DNA of 64,000 bases from Prevotellaceae bacterium UBA4332 (GCA_002394365.1 DGTQ01000009.1:11502-75501); one strand, 5' to 3'. Shown: positions 43,858 to 52,643, counted from the first letter of the stretch. The notes: generated by a model not told the origin, from the letters alone. Numbers and translations are program-made.

Positions 43858-44100
43858 TTATCCTCCGAAGTTGTCGAAGCGGTCGAGCTTACACTTGTTG
43901 CCGTTCTGAATCTCGTAAGTCATCACGTTAGCAAGCTCTATGAGCACTGCATATACGTCTGACTCCTTCACTGACACGTTCTGCTCTATGCGCTTTGCGA
44001 GTGCGCGAGTGTCGAGAATACCTGGGTGCCATGCACGTCCATACCAGAGGTTGTTGCTAGTCTTACGCTTGTCCTGATAAACATCTACAATTACTGCCAT
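43858..44100 (-). CDS. Short HU-like DNA-binding protein (80 aa)
   Basis: The protein has the core of Bacteroidota HU-like proteins: VYQDKRKTSNNLWYGRAWHP, then LDTRALAKRIEQNVSVKESD, VYAVLIELANVMTYEIQNG, and a short LDRFDNFGG end. Family members are usually 120-160 aa and continue past this point with the DNA-gripping arm, so this one is short at its C-terminus. The ATG at 44100 is preferred; an upstream extension to 44301 is translated repeat (RSGKRSTRGASDSS). Confidence 0.7.
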   Translation of the reverse strand: MAVIVDVYQDKRKTSNNLWYGRAWHPGILDTRALAKRIEQNVSVKESDVYAVLIELANVMTYEIQNGNKCKLDRFDNFGG

Positions 44101-44139
44101 AATTTTGATCTCCTTTCCTACCCTCCAAACCTCCCTACT

Positions 44140-44285
44140 CCGAGCTTCGCTCGCCTGGACTCCGAACTTGTTCGCCTGAGCTTGCGAAGAATCGGACGCA
44201 CCTCTGGTGCTACGCTTGCCAGAGCGAGTTCCGCGAAAGCGCCTGAGAGCTTTGCTCGAAGAGCACCTGCGGAGCGTAAGAACTC
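44140..44285. repeat. Dispersed inverted repeats upstream of the HU-like gene
   Basis: Short words in both orientations: cgagcttcgctcgcctg, cgaacttgttcgcctg, ggacgcacctctggtgctacgcttgccagagcga and gcctgagagctttgctcgaagagcacctgcggagcg. The same words occur at 25090-25135, 25930-25980, 63025-63070 and 63200-63350. 44300-44428 shows only short AT-rich words. Confidence 0.7.
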
Positions 44286-44428
44286 TCAACTCTATTTTCA
44301 CAATACTCCTGCCTTATAAAACCATACTCTCACTAAACAAGGCCATACCACCACCTTATAAATTACGCCTATGCCTTAAATGCTGCGCTTCTGCCCTAAA
44401 TTACTGCCTTCCAAACTCCCCTTGCACT

Positions 44429-44557
44429 GCTTCTAAATAACAAACTAGCCTACTTTGTTCAACAAACTAACCTACTTTGTTTATCAAACTAACCTACTTT
44501 GTTCAACAAACTAGGCTAGTTTGTTCTGCAATTCAACCTATTTTGTTAGTTAAAAGC
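44429..44557 (-). repeat. 129-bp array of 22-nt palindromic units, copy 2 (inverted)
   Basis: Reverse complement of the array at 18086-18214, same length and about 90% identical by eye. Both are flanked by gcttttaactaac on one side and a gc-tt-taaataac end on the other. It lies just upstream of the trp promoter. Confidence 0.88.
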
Positions 44558-44643
44558 TATGCTCCTGCACTTTGTAGCTATGTAAGGGCACTTAAAAGCA
44601 AAGCACCAGGAAAAAGAAAAATAGTAAAAAACTGAGAAAAAAA

Positions 44644-44675
44644 TTTGGCGGTTTCGGAGAATATTTGTACTTTTG
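44644..44675 (+). promoter_or_regulatory. trp operon promoter
   Basis: TTTG (44644-44647), 20 nt, TACTTTTG (44668-44675), a full consensus match. Transcription start near 44682. Confidence 0.85.
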
Positions 44676-44710
44676 CACCAATCATAACAGAAATTTCATA
44701 AAAACAGGAT

Positions 44711-44767
44711 ATGAAAATGAATGCAAACTTTTGGTGGTGGCATGACTCAAGATTTCAAACATCGTGA
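44711..44767 (+). CDS. trpL: trp leader peptide (18 aa with three Trp)
   Basis: The peptide MKMNANFWWWHDSRFQTS has three consecutive tryptophan codons (44732-44740). It lies between the trp promoter and a terminator hairpin and is the sensor of a classical attenuator. When charged tRNA-Trp is scarce the ribosome would stall at the WWW codons and let transcription continue. Rfam knows a Bacteroid-trp leader; this fits that type. Confidence 0.85.
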   Translation: MKMNANFWWWHDSRFQTS

Positions 44768-44812
44768 GAAGATAGCCGCGTACCTATAAGTTAAAGCAAA
44801 AACAGGAATACA

Positions 44813-44851
44813 GAAAAAGAGGCTTGTCGTTCTTACGGCAAGCCTCTTTTC
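44813..44851 (+). terminator. trp attenuator terminator
   Basis: AAAGAGGCTTG / CAAGCCTCTTT stem followed by TCTTTG, 45 nt after the leader peptide stop. Confidence 0.85.
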
Positions 44852-44891
44852 TTTGTTACAAGTTATAAGTTTTCATTGCTCAGGACATGAG

Positions 44892-44985
44892 GAATTAAGA
44901 ATAAAGTATAAAGTATAAAGAATAAGGTATAAGGTATAAAGAATAAAGTATAAAGTATAAGGTATAAGGTATAAAGTATAAAGAA
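44892..44985. repeat. 7-nt-period array directly before the trpB start codon
   Basis: About 13 heptamers of the type ataaagt / ataaggt / ataaaga run up to the ATG of trpB with no room for a Shine-Dalgarno sequence. Confidence 0.88.
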
Positions 44986-44986
44986 T

Positions 44987-46162
44987 ATGTATCAGATTGA
45001 CGAAAATGGATTTTACGGAGAGTTTGGTGGTGCTTACGTGCCAGAAGTTCTCTACAAGTGTGTGCACGAGTTGCAGGAGGCTTACAAGCCCGTTATCGAG
45101 TCGGAGGAGTTCAAAAAGGAGTACCACGCTCTGCTGAAGGACTATGTAGGCAGACCTTCTCCGCTGTATCTTGCCAAGAGGCTGAGCGAGAAGTATGGTT
45201 GCAAGATTTACCTCAAGCGAGAGGACCTCAACCACACTGGTGCCCACAAGATAAACAACACTATCGGACAGATTCTGCTTGCCAAAAAGATGGGCAAGGA
45301 GCGCATAATATGCGAGACGGGGGCTGGGCAGCATGGTGTTGCTACTGCCACAGTGTGCGCCCTGATGAACATGAAGTGCGAGGTGTTTATGGGAGCTACC
45401 GACGTAGAGCGCCAGCGAGTGAACGTAGAGCGCATGAAGATGCTCGGAGCACAGGTAAACCCCGTTCGCACAGGCAACATGACGCTCTCTGATGCCTGCT
45501 CTGCCGCCATAAGGGACTGGTGTTGTCATCCTAAGGACACATATTACCTTGTAGGCTCTACTATGGGCCCTCACCCCTACCCTGACCTTGTGGCAAGACT
45601 GCAGAGCGTCATCAGCGAGGAGATAAAATGGCAGTTGCAGGAGAAGGAGGCTCGCAACTATCCCGACTACCTCATCGCCTGCATCGGCGGAGGCAGCAAT
45701 GCTGCTGGCACCATCTTCCACTACATAGACGACATAAGGGTTAAGATAGTGCTGGCTGAGGCTGGTGGCGAGGGCTACATGACTGACCACACTGCTGCTA
45801 CGATACATCGTGGCACTACTGGCATACTGCATGGTGCGAAGATGCTGGTGATGCAGAACGAGGACGGACAGATACAGGAGGCTTTCTCCGTATCGGCTGG
45901 TCTGGACTATCCAGGTGTGGGACCCATGCACTGCAATATGGCTAAGCTGGGCAGGACAGAGGTACTGTCCATCAACGACGACGAGGCTATACGTGCTGGC
46001 TTCGAACTGACTCGCACGGAGGGCATCATCCCTGCTCTGGAGTCGGCTCACGCTATTGCTGCCCTGGAGAAACTTACGTTCAAGCCCTCAGACGTGGTGG
46101 TGCTCACCGTAAGCGGAAGGGGCGACAAGGATATTGAGACTTATCTCAGATATAAATTATAG
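44987..46162 (+). CDS. trpB: Tryptophan synthase beta subunit
   Basis: It joins indole and serine with pyridoxal phosphate. The 391-aa protein has FGGAYVPEVL near the N-terminus, HTGAHKINN with the PLP lysine at residue 88, ETGAGQHGVATA, and the phosphate-binding GGGSNAAGT. It is the first gene of the trp operon, as is usual in Bacteroidota, and works with TrpA encoded last. Confidence 0.97.
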   Translation: MYQIDENGFYGEFGGAYVPEVLYKCVHELQEAYKPVIESEEFKKEYHALLKDYVGRPSPLYLAKRLSEKYGCKIYLKREDLNHTGAHKINNTIGQILLAKKMGKERIICETGAGQHGVATATVCALMNMKCEVFMGATDVERQRVNVERMKMLGAQVNPVRTGNMTLSDACSAAIRDWCCHPKDTYYLVGSTMGPHPYPDLVARLQSVISEEIKWQLQEKEARNYPDYLIACIGGGSNAAGTIFHYIDDIRVKIVLAEAGGEGYMTDHTAATIHRGTTGILHGAKMLVMQNEDGQIQEAFSVSAGLDYPGVGPMHCNMAKLGRTEVLSINDDEAIRAGFELTRTEGIIPALESAHAIAALEKLTFKPSDVVVLTVSGRGDKDIETYLRYKL

Positions 46163-46472
46163 ATTATAGATTAAAGATTTTAACATGAATTTTTGATAGA
46201 TTTTTGAGCATCGAAGATGCGAAATGAATGAAAAAGCCTTCTTGTTATTTTCTTTACGATTTTCTCGAGATTTTAGACAAGATTTTAACCACGCGTATTG
46301 TGCGGATATGTACGGATAATCTCAGACAAGATTTAAAAATCTAAAGAAAATCTACTCTAAAATAATCAGGACGGTTTTATTAAGATTTCGCCTACGGCTC
46401 AAAAATCCAAAGAAAATCTAAAGGAAAATCATTAAACCGTAAACGGTAAACATTAAACATTAAAGATTAAAG
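46163..46472. repeat. 310-nt repeat-rich gap between trpB and trpE
   Basis: No gene is seen. The gap holds many copies of words like agaaaatcta, aagattttaa and agacaagattt, then aattaaac/gtaaac heptamers before the trpE ATG. The piece tttcgcctacggctcaaaaa (46387-46406) with following gaaaatct words recurs, diverged, at 63100-63150. Confidence 0.65.
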
Positions 46473-47873
46473 ATGTATAAGTACAAGACATATTCAAAGA
46501 CTATCCTCGCTGATATGTACACACCTGTGGGGGTGTATATGAGGCTGAGGGATATGTATGCCCAGAGTGCGCTGATGGAGTGTGCCGACTACCACGAGGC
46601 TGCCAACTCACGTTCTTTTATAGGTGTAGAGCCTATGGCAAGTGTGGCTGTGGGACATGGTATGGCTACCATCTCCTATCCCGACGGCAACAGGGAGAGC
46701 CACGAGATTACCCCAGAGTATGGGGTGGCTGAGGCTGTTCATGCCCTTACGGACTGCATAGAGGTGGAGGGCGACGACAAGGACGTATGCGGGCTCTTTG
46801 GCTACACCAGCTTCAATGCTGTGCGCTATTTTGAGGATATAGCTGTGAAGGACGAGACGCAGGCTAAGGACGATGCTCCTGACGTGTTGTATATATTATA
46901 TAAGGTGGTGATAGTGTTTGACCACCACAACAGCACGCTGAGGGTGGTGAGCCTTGAGGCTGACGCCATAGAGCCCGTCATGCAGGCTATGAACAAGGCT
47001 GGCATCAGGGAGTATGGCTTTCGCGCAGTGGGCGAGGTAAGCAGTACCCTGACGGATGAGGAGCACAAGGCTAACATACGTCGAGGCATAGAGCACTGCA
47101 AGAGGGGCGATGTGTTCCAGATTGTTCTTTCGCGCAGGTTCATACAACGTTACGAGGGCGACGACTTCAAGCTCTATCGCACCCTGAGGAGCATCAACCC
47201 TTCGCCTTACCTCTTCTACTTCGATTTTGGCGGTTTCCGCATTTTCGGCTCGTCGCCCGAGACTCACTGCCGCATAGAGAGAACGGCTGACGGAAAGAAA
47301 TTCAGAGCGTACATAGACCCCATAGCCGGCACTACCAGGCGCACTGGCGACGCTGAGGCTGACAGGAGGGGGGCTGAATTCCTGCGCAACGACCCCAAGG
47401 AGAATGCCGAGCACGTGATGCTCGTGGACCTGGCCCGAAACGACCTTTCGAGGAATTGTCACGACGTAAGGGTGGAGTATTACAAGGACCTGCAGTATTA
47501 CTCTCACGTCATACACCTTGTGAGCAGGGTAAGCGGAGAACTGAACGAGGGTGCCGACCCCATCAAGGCGTTTATAGACACCTTCCCTGCTGGCACACTG
47601 AGTGGTGCGCCAAAGGTGAGGGCTATGCAACTCATAAGCGAATATGAACCACACAACAGAGGTGCCTATGGCGGCTGCATAGGCATGATAGGACTGGACG
47701 GCACACTGAACCAAGCCATCACCATACGCACTTTTGTTAGCCGAAATAATGAATTGTGGTTTCAGGCTGGAGGCGGCATAGTGGCAAGGAGCAACGAGGA
47801 ATACGAACTGCAAGAGGTAAACAATAAACTTGGTGCCCTCCGCATGGCTATCAGGCAGGCAGAAAAGCTGTGA
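46473..47873 (+). CDS. trpE: Anthranilate synthase component I
   Basis: It converts chorismate and ammonia to anthranilate. The 466-aa protein shows the chorismate-enzyme core: DVFQIVLSRRFIQRY, SINPSPYLFYFDFG, GSSPETHCRI, IAGTTRRTGDAEAD, LVDLARNDLSRNC and the TFPAGTLSGAPKVRAM loop. The partner amidotransferase TrpG follows 42 nt downstream. Confidence 0.96.
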   Translation: MYKYKTYSKTILADMYTPVGVYMRLRDMYAQSALMECADYHEAANSRSFIGVEPMASVAVGHGMATISYPDGNRESHEITPEYGVAEAVHALTDCIEVEGDDKDVCGLFGYTSFNAVRYFEDIAVKDETQAKDDAPDVLYILYKVVIVFDHHNSTLRVVSLEADAIEPVMQAMNKAGIREYGFRAVGEVSSTLTDEEHKANIRRGIEHCKRGDVFQIVLSRRFIQRYEGDDFKLYRTLRSINPSPYLFYFDFGGFRIFGSSPETHCRIERTADGKKFRAYIDPIAGTTRRTGDAEADRRGAEFLRNDPKENAEHVMLVDLARNDLSRNCHDVRVEYYKDLQYYSHVIHLVSRVSGELNEGADPIKAFIDTFPAGTLSGAPKVRAMQLISEYEPHNRGAYGGCIGMIGLDGTLNQAITIRTFVSRNNELWFQAGGGIVARSNEEYELQEVNNKLGALRMAIRQAEKL

Positions 47874-47915
47874 GATTAGAGATTTTTTTAACGGATAAAA
47901 AAAGACTTCACGATT

Positions 47916-48482
47916 ATGAAGATAGTAATAATAGATAACTACGACTCCTTTACCTACAACCTGAGTCACGTGGTAAAGGAACTGGGTGCCGAAGTTACGG
48001 TGCTGCGCAATGACAGGTTTGAACTGAAAGACCTGGAGACGTTTGACAAGATTATCCTCTCTCCTGGTCCTGGTATTCCCTCCGAGGCTGGTTTGCTGCT
48101 CGACGTCATACGCACCTATGCTGGCAAGAAACCTATCATGGGGGTGTGTCTGGGGCATCAGGCCATAGGCGAGGTATTTGGAGGCTCATTGGTGAACCTG
48201 CCTGAAGTATTTCATGGTGTGGCTACCCCTTGCCACATTGTGGCAGATGATTACATCTTTCAGGGGTTGGAGAAAGACATCACCATAGGGCGCTACCACT
48301 CGTGGGTGGTGGCGAGCGAGGGGTTTCCCGAGTGCCTCGAGATTACTGCCCTGAGCGATGAAGGACAAGTGATGGCGCTTCGCCACAGGCAGTACGACAT
48401 TCACGGCATACAGTTCCACCCAGAAAGCGTCCTCACGCCAGATGGAAAGAAGATTATCAGTAATTTCATTACCAGGCATTAG
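47916..48482 (+). CDS. trpG: Anthranilate synthase component II (glutamine amidotransferase)
   Basis: The 188-aa class I amidotransferase supplies ammonia to TrpE. It has IIDNYDSFTYNL at the N-terminus, SPGPGIPSEAG, the nucleophile elbow GVCLGHQAIGE (Cys ~79), and the His-Glu pair in HGIQFHPESVLTP. It could also serve aminodeoxychorismate synthase, as in other bacteria. Confidence 0.96.
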   Translation: MKIVIIDNYDSFTYNLSHVVKELGAEVTVLRNDRFELKDLETFDKIILSPGPGIPSEAGLLLDVIRTYAGKKPIMGVCLGHQAIGEVFGGSLVNLPEVFHGVATPCHIVADDYIFQGLEKDITIGRYHSWVVASEGFPECLEITALSDEGQVMALRHRQYDIHGIQFHPESVLTPDGKKIISNFITRH

Positions 48483-48528
48483 TTACGAGTTCACACATAA
48501 AAATAAAAATAAAGATAAAAGATAAAAG

Positions 48529-49527
48529 ATGAAAGAAATTCTACAAAAGCTGCTGAACCACGAGACTCTTACTCGTGAAGAAATGAAGGCTATCCTGATA
48601 GGGATAACTCAGAGTGAATACCCTGACGAGCAGATTACTGCCCTGCTCACCGCACTGCAGATGAGGGGCGTGACGGTTGACGAACTGCTCGGCTTTCGCG
48701 ATGGCATACTGGAGACGGGTGTCTCTGCCATTCTTAATGCTGACCGCTACATCGACGTAGTGGGCACGGGTGGCGACCGCAAAAACACGTTCAACATCTC
48801 TACTACTTCGTGCTTCGTCATAGCTGGTGCAGGCTATAAGGTGGCTAAGCATGGCAACTATGCTGCCACGAGTGTGAGTGGTGCCAGCAACGTGATACAG
48901 CATCACGGCATAAAGTTTACTGACGACATAGACCGCCTTAACCGTTCGCTCAACGAGGCTGGCATCGTATATCTGCACGCCCAGCTCTTTGCCAAAGCCA
49001 TGAAGTTTGTTGGTCCTATACGTAAGGCTCTTCAGTTCCCTACCATCTTCAACCTGCTTGGTCCTATCGTAAACCCTTCTCAGCCTAAGTGCCAGCTTCT
49101 GGGCGTAGCAAACCTCGACCAGATGCGCCTCTATCATGACGTTTATCAGAAGTTGGGCATCGACTACGGCATTGTGAACAGCATTGACGGCTACGACGAG
49201 ATTTCATTGACGGGCGACTTCAAGGTTACCACCAACAACTACGAGCGCATCTTCCGTCCGCAAGACCTCGGCTTCAACATCGCCAAGCCAGAGGAACTCG
49301 TAGGAGGCGCTACGGAGGAGGAGGCTGCCGAGATATTTGATGCCGTACTCGAAAATCGTGCCCTCCCTGCACAGAAGAACATCGTGCTTGCCAATGCCGC
49401 TTTCGGTATTCAGGTGATGGAGAAGGGGCAGAAGTCCATCGAGGAATGCATCGACATAGCTCGCGAAAGTATCGACAGCGGCAGTGCCCTGCGCACCTTC
49501 AAGAAGTTTGCAGAACTAAACCAGTAA
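48529..49527 (+). CDS. trpD: Anthranilate phosphoribosyltransferase
   Basis: It attaches ribose phosphate from PRPP to anthranilate. The 332-aa protein has the PRPP site VGTGGDRKNTFNIST, KHGNYAATSVSGASNVI, and FLGPIVNP-like FNLLGPIVNPSQP. The usual GSAD of the second motif is GASN here. Start ATG follows aagataaaagataaaag heptamers. Confidence 0.96.
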   Translation: MKEILQKLLNHETLTREEMKAILIGITQSEYPDEQITALLTALQMRGVTVDELLGFRDGILETGVSAILNADRYIDVVGTGGDRKNTFNISTTSCFVIAGAGYKVAKHGNYAATSVSGASNVIQHHGIKFTDDIDRLNRSLNEAGIVYLHAQLFAKAMKFVGPIRKALQFPTIFNLLGPIVNPSQPKCQLLGVANLDQMRLYHDVYQKLGIDYGIVNSIDGYDEISLTGDFKVTTNNYERIFRPQDLGFNIAKPEELVGGATEEEAAEIFDAVLENRALPAQKNIVLANAAFGIQVMEKGQKSIEECIDIARESIDSGSALRTFKKFAELNQ

Positions 49528-49540
49528 AATACGAAAAAGT

Positions 49541-50281
49541 ATGAAAGATATCCTGCAAGAAATAATAGCCCGTAAGCGAAAGGAGGTCGAAGCGATTTAT
49601 GCCCCAAAGCCCTCCTTGCGCCAAGCACTGCTCAACAGCGAAACGGGAATAATAGCTGAATTTAAGAGGCGCTCACCCTCTAAAGGCTGGATAAAGCAGG
49701 AGGGCAGAGCCGACGTAATTCCGCTGAGCTATCAGCAGAACGGGGCTGCTGCTCTCTCCATCCTCACTGACGAGCACTATTTTGGTGGTTCTGACGACTT
49801 CATACGTCAGGCACGCCTTTCTGGTGTCACCATTCCCATTCTCTACAAGAATTTCGTCATCAACGAGGCGCAGCTCTATGCTGCCGCACTCTGTGGAGCC
49901 TCTGCCGTGTTGCTCATAGCTGCATGCCTTAGCAAGCAGGAGTGCAGGGGCCTCATGGACAAAGCTCACCAGCTAGGTTTGGAGGTATTGCTCGAGATGC
50001 ACTCTGAAGAAGAACTGGAGTATGCCGAACTGCAACCCGACCTTTGTGGTATCAACAATCGTAATCTCGGCTCCTTCGTGACGGACGTAGAGAACAGTTT
50101 CCGTCTTGCCGAACTGCTTCCGAAGGATGCCGTAAAGGTGAGCGAGAGCGGCATATCAAACCCAGAAACCGTCAAGGCTCTACGCAGTGCTGGTTTTCGT
50201 GGTTTCCTCATGGGCGAACACTTCATGAAGGCAGATAATCCAGGTGAAGAACTCAGACACTTTCTTGAGGCTTCACTGTAA
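49541..50281 (+). CDS. trpC: Indole-3-glycerol-phosphate synthase
   Basis: It closes the indole ring. The 246-aa protein is a single-domain TIM barrel: IIAEFKRRSPSKGWIK, LSILTDEHYFGGS, ILYKNFVINEAQLY (catalytic Lys), GINNRNLGSF and VSESGISNPETVK. It has no TrpF domain fused to it, and no trpF gene follows. It starts 14 nt after trpD. Confidence 0.96.
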   Translation: MKDILQEIIARKRKEVEAIYAPKPSLRQALLNSETGIIAEFKRRSPSKGWIKQEGRADVIPLSYQQNGAAALSILTDEHYFGGSDDFIRQARLSGVTIPILYKNFVINEAQLYAAALCGASAVLLIAACLSKQECRGLMDKAHQLGLEVLLEMHSEEELEYAELQPDLCGINNRNLGSFVTDVENSFRLAELLPKDAVKVSESGISNPETVKALRSAGFRGFLMGEHFMKADNPGEELRHFLEASL

Positions 50282-50312
50282 CTACTATCATCACTATAGC
50301 CACTATAAAAAA

Positions 50313-51092
50313 ATGAACAAAATAAACAAACTATTCAAAGACAGAGGTGACCGAAAACTCCTCTCACTCTATTTCTGTGCTGGCACTCCAACCCTTGAGG
50401 GCACAGCCGACGTAATTCTCGCCATGCAGCGTCGTGGTATTGCCATGATAGAAGTAGGCATACCCTTCAGCGACCCTCTTGCTGATGGTCCTGTTATACA
50501 GACTGCTGCTACCCAGGCTATCAGGAATGGTATGACTCTGCCCAAGCTCTTCGAGCAGCTTAGTGCCATAAAAGAGCAGGTAAACATTCCACTCATCCTC
50601 ATGGGCTACCTCAATCCCATCCTCCACATGGGCATAGAGAGTTTCTGCCAGAAGTGCGTGGAGGCTGGCGTCAGCGGTATGATAATCCCCGACCTGCCCT
50701 TTGAGGAATACATGAGCAAGGTAAAGCCTGTGGCAGACCGCTACGACTTGCGAGTCATCATGCTTATCACCCCTGAAACATCTGAGGAGCGCATACGACT
50801 TATAGACAGCAATACCGACGGCTTCATCTACATGGTAAGTTCTGCCTCCACTACGGGTTCACAAGAGAGTTTCGACGAACAGAAGAAGGAGTATTTCCGC
50901 AAGGTTAATGCCATGAACCTCAGCAACCCCCGCATGATAGGTTTCGGCATAAGCAACAGACAGACTCTCAATGATGCGCAGTCGAACGCAGCTGGTGCCA
51001 TCATAGGCTCTAAGTTTGTCACCCTGCTTGACGAGGCGCAGGGCAACGCCGACCTTGCCCTCGACAATCTCTTTGCTGCTTTAGAGAAATAA
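50313..51092 (+). CDS. trpA: Tryptophan synthase alpha subunit
   Basis: It releases indole for TrpB. The chosen ATG (50313) gives MNKINKLFKDRGDRKLLSLY; the longer frame from 50244 runs into trpC and is not needed. Signature residues are IEVGIPFSDPLADGPVIQ (catalytic Glu), LMGYLNPILHMG, VSGMIIPDLPFEEY (catalytic Asp) and VSSASTTGSQ. At 259 aa it has normal length. It is the last gene of the operon and is followed by a terminator. Confidence 0.96.
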   Translation: MNKINKLFKDRGDRKLLSLYFCAGTPTLEGTADVILAMQRRGIAMIEVGIPFSDPLADGPVIQTAATQAIRNGMTLPKLFEQLSAIKEQVNIPLILMGYLNPILHMGIESFCQKCVEAGVSGMIIPDLPFEEYMSKVKPVADRYDLRVIMLITPETSEERIRLIDSNTDGFIYMVSSASTTGSQESFDEQKKEYFRKVNAMNLSNPRMIGFGISNRQTLNDAQSNAAGAIIGSKFVTLLDEAQGNADLALDNLFAALEK

Positions 51093-51098
51093 TAAATT

Positions 51099-51138
51099 AA
51101 GAGCGATGCCACATTCAGCATCGCTCTCTTACATTTTT
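51099..51138 (+). terminator. trp operon terminator
   Basis: AAGAGCGATGC / GCATCGCTCTCTT stem followed by ACATTTTTTATT. Confidence 0.85.
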
Positions 51139-51163
51139 TATTAACCATTAAATTCTTAAACCC

Positions 51164-51388
51164 TTAGTATTCTTCTTCATCAAACAGAAAATCTTCCTTC
51201 GTCGGATAGTCTGGCCAGATATCCTCTATTGAGTCATATATTGTCTCACCGTCATCCTCCAGTTCCTGAAGGTTTTCCACCACTTCCATTGATATGCCGC
51301 TCCTGATGGCATAATCGAGGAGCTCTTCCTTGGTCGCTGGCCAAGGCGCATCCTCAAGCTTTGATGCTAATTCAAGTGTCCAGTACAT
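51164..51388 (-). CDS. DUF2795 family small protein (74 aa)
   Basis: Short acidic protein beginning MYWTLELASKLEDAPWPATK, with EELLDYAIRSGISMEVVENL and a very acidic tail DFLFDEEEY. This is the pattern of the DUF2795 family, a small helical protein common in Bacteroidales. Function unknown. It is convergent with trpA. Confidence 0.8.
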   Translation of the reverse strand: MYWTLELASKLEDAPWPATKEELLDYAIRSGISMEVVENLQELEDDGETIYDSIEDIWPDYPTKEDFLFDEEEY

Positions 51389-51466
51389 GTAGAAATATGA
51401 TTTTAGTTTTTTCTATTTTGCTTCTTTTTATTTCTCTATTGCTTGCAAAAGTAATATTTTGTTTTA

Positions 51467-52129
51467 TTATTTGCAAGTGTTTTGCCAAGTTTTTTCTTCC
51501 ACTCTATAAAGAATGTTAATCTTGCGCGCTAAAACATATAAATAATCACTCAGCCGATTAATATATTTTGCAACGTTTTCGTTATCGCACCCTGCATTTT
51601 GCTCGCATGAGCCCTCGCGAACACTGTGCGTTTTCGTAAACTCATGAATAACGTTAACTATCCTTCTTTCTGCTCTACGACATACCGTACGGCATACGTG
51701 GCATTGCGCAGCCGTCTTGCTTCCGCCTGGCAGTATAAACGTGTGCAGTGCAGGCAGTTCGGTAGTCAGCACGTCTATTCTTCTTTCCAATGTCATGGTC
51801 TCTTCAGGCAAATGCTTACGCAGGGCAGCCATTCTCTCAAGGTGCTTTGCCACCCAGTCTTCGCCGTTATTCTTACCCCGCAACGCCTCTTCGTCTGTTG
51901 CCAGCATAGTCGAAATATCAAAGAGTTCGTTCTGCACCCCTTCGAGCACACCGATGTCTTCTCCTGCCTCCGCACTTTTCTCTCGTAACATCGCCACAAG
52001 CAGCCCTATGCACGAAGACAGTTCATCAACCGTTCCGTAAGCCTCAAGGCGGATAGAATCTTTCGCCACCCTTATACCTCCCACAAGGGATGTCTCTCCC
52101 CTATCTCCAGTTTTTGTGTATATCTTCAT
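51467..52129 (-). CDS. Cob(I)alamin adenosyltransferase (PduO-type)
   Basis: It makes adenosylcobalamin from cob(I)alamin and ATP. The 220-aa protein starts MKIYTKTGDRGETSLVGG, the ATP-binding N-terminus of PduO enzymes, followed by RLEAYGTVDELSSCIG. It has FILPGGSKTAAQCHVCRTVCRRAER with the conserved R-x-x-x-R-R-A-E-R region. The C-terminus, INRLSDYLYVLARKIN, also fits. The segment after residue 170 has extra cysteines. Confidence 0.93.
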   Translation of the reverse strand: MKIYTKTGDRGETSLVGGIRVAKDSIRLEAYGTVDELSSCIGLLVAMLREKSAEAGEDIGVLEGVQNELFDISTMLATDEEALRGKNNGEDWVAKHLERMAALRKHLPEETMTLERRIDVLTTELPALHTFILPGGSKTAAQCHVCRTVCRRAERRIVNVIHEFTKTHSVREGSCEQNAGCDNENVAKYINRLSDYLYVLARKINILYRVEEKTWQNTCK

Positions 52130-52175
52130 TCTCTCAATCTTTAATCTTTAATGTTTAATTCTCCTCCGTGAAGCT

Positions 52176-52610
52176 TCATATCGCATAATGCTCTGCGTAC
52201 CGCCCTTTTAGAAAACGCACAACACCCAAATTTCGTATGTCCCACGTTACAGCTTTCGCTTTCAGTGCTTGTTGCCATAGCTGTTCCGCCTCATCACAGT
52301 CTGAGTGTATGCCACCAATTATCACTGTGTCCTGCCCATGCAGGTGTGTCAGTTTTTGGTAAGCACACGTCATGGCTCGATTAGCTGCAGCTATCTCCTC
52401 GTTTGAGAACTTGCCCGTCAGCGTCACCCTACGACCTTTGGCTTGCTCATGCAGACATATACGGTATATCAGACGAGCACTCTCCCCCCTTATTTCTTCA
52501 TAAGCATAATAGGGCAACGTCTCCTTGAGTACGTCCTTCAGGTACTCATAATCCGTCTTCGACTGTATGCCGAAGCCCTTGCCTTGCCACCAACGAGATA
52601 AACTGTTCAT
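52176..52610 (-). CDS. Unknown conserved-looking protein (144 aa)
   Basis: No family was recognised. It begins MNSLSRWWQGKGFGIQSKTD and is soluble, with a likely alpha/beta fold (VTLTGKFSNEEIAAANRAM, DTVIIGGIHSDCDEAEQLW). It lies between the cobalamin adenosyltransferase and the ComM-like gene, all leftward with short gaps, so it may be co-transcribed with them. A role cannot be given. Confidence 0.6.
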   Translation of the reverse strand: MNSLSRWWQGKGFGIQSKTDYEYLKDVLKETLPYYAYEEIRGESARLIYRICLHEQAKGRRVTLTGKFSNEEIAAANRAMTCAYQKLTHLHGQDTVIIGGIHSDCDEAEQLWQQALKAKAVTWDIRNLGVVRFLKGRYAEHYAI

Positions 52611-52643
52611 CTTCTAATCCTTATTCGTCTAATGTACTTATTT

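Noticed and set aside
44101..44301. N-terminal extension of the HU-like gene to 147 aa
   Set aside because: The added residues are translated dispersed repeats (R/S-rich) and the normal HU-like N-terminus begins at the internal ATG.
50244..50312. Longer start for trpA overlapping trpC
   Set aside because: The extra residues are poor in normal TrpA features and the internal ATG gives the canonical N-terminus.
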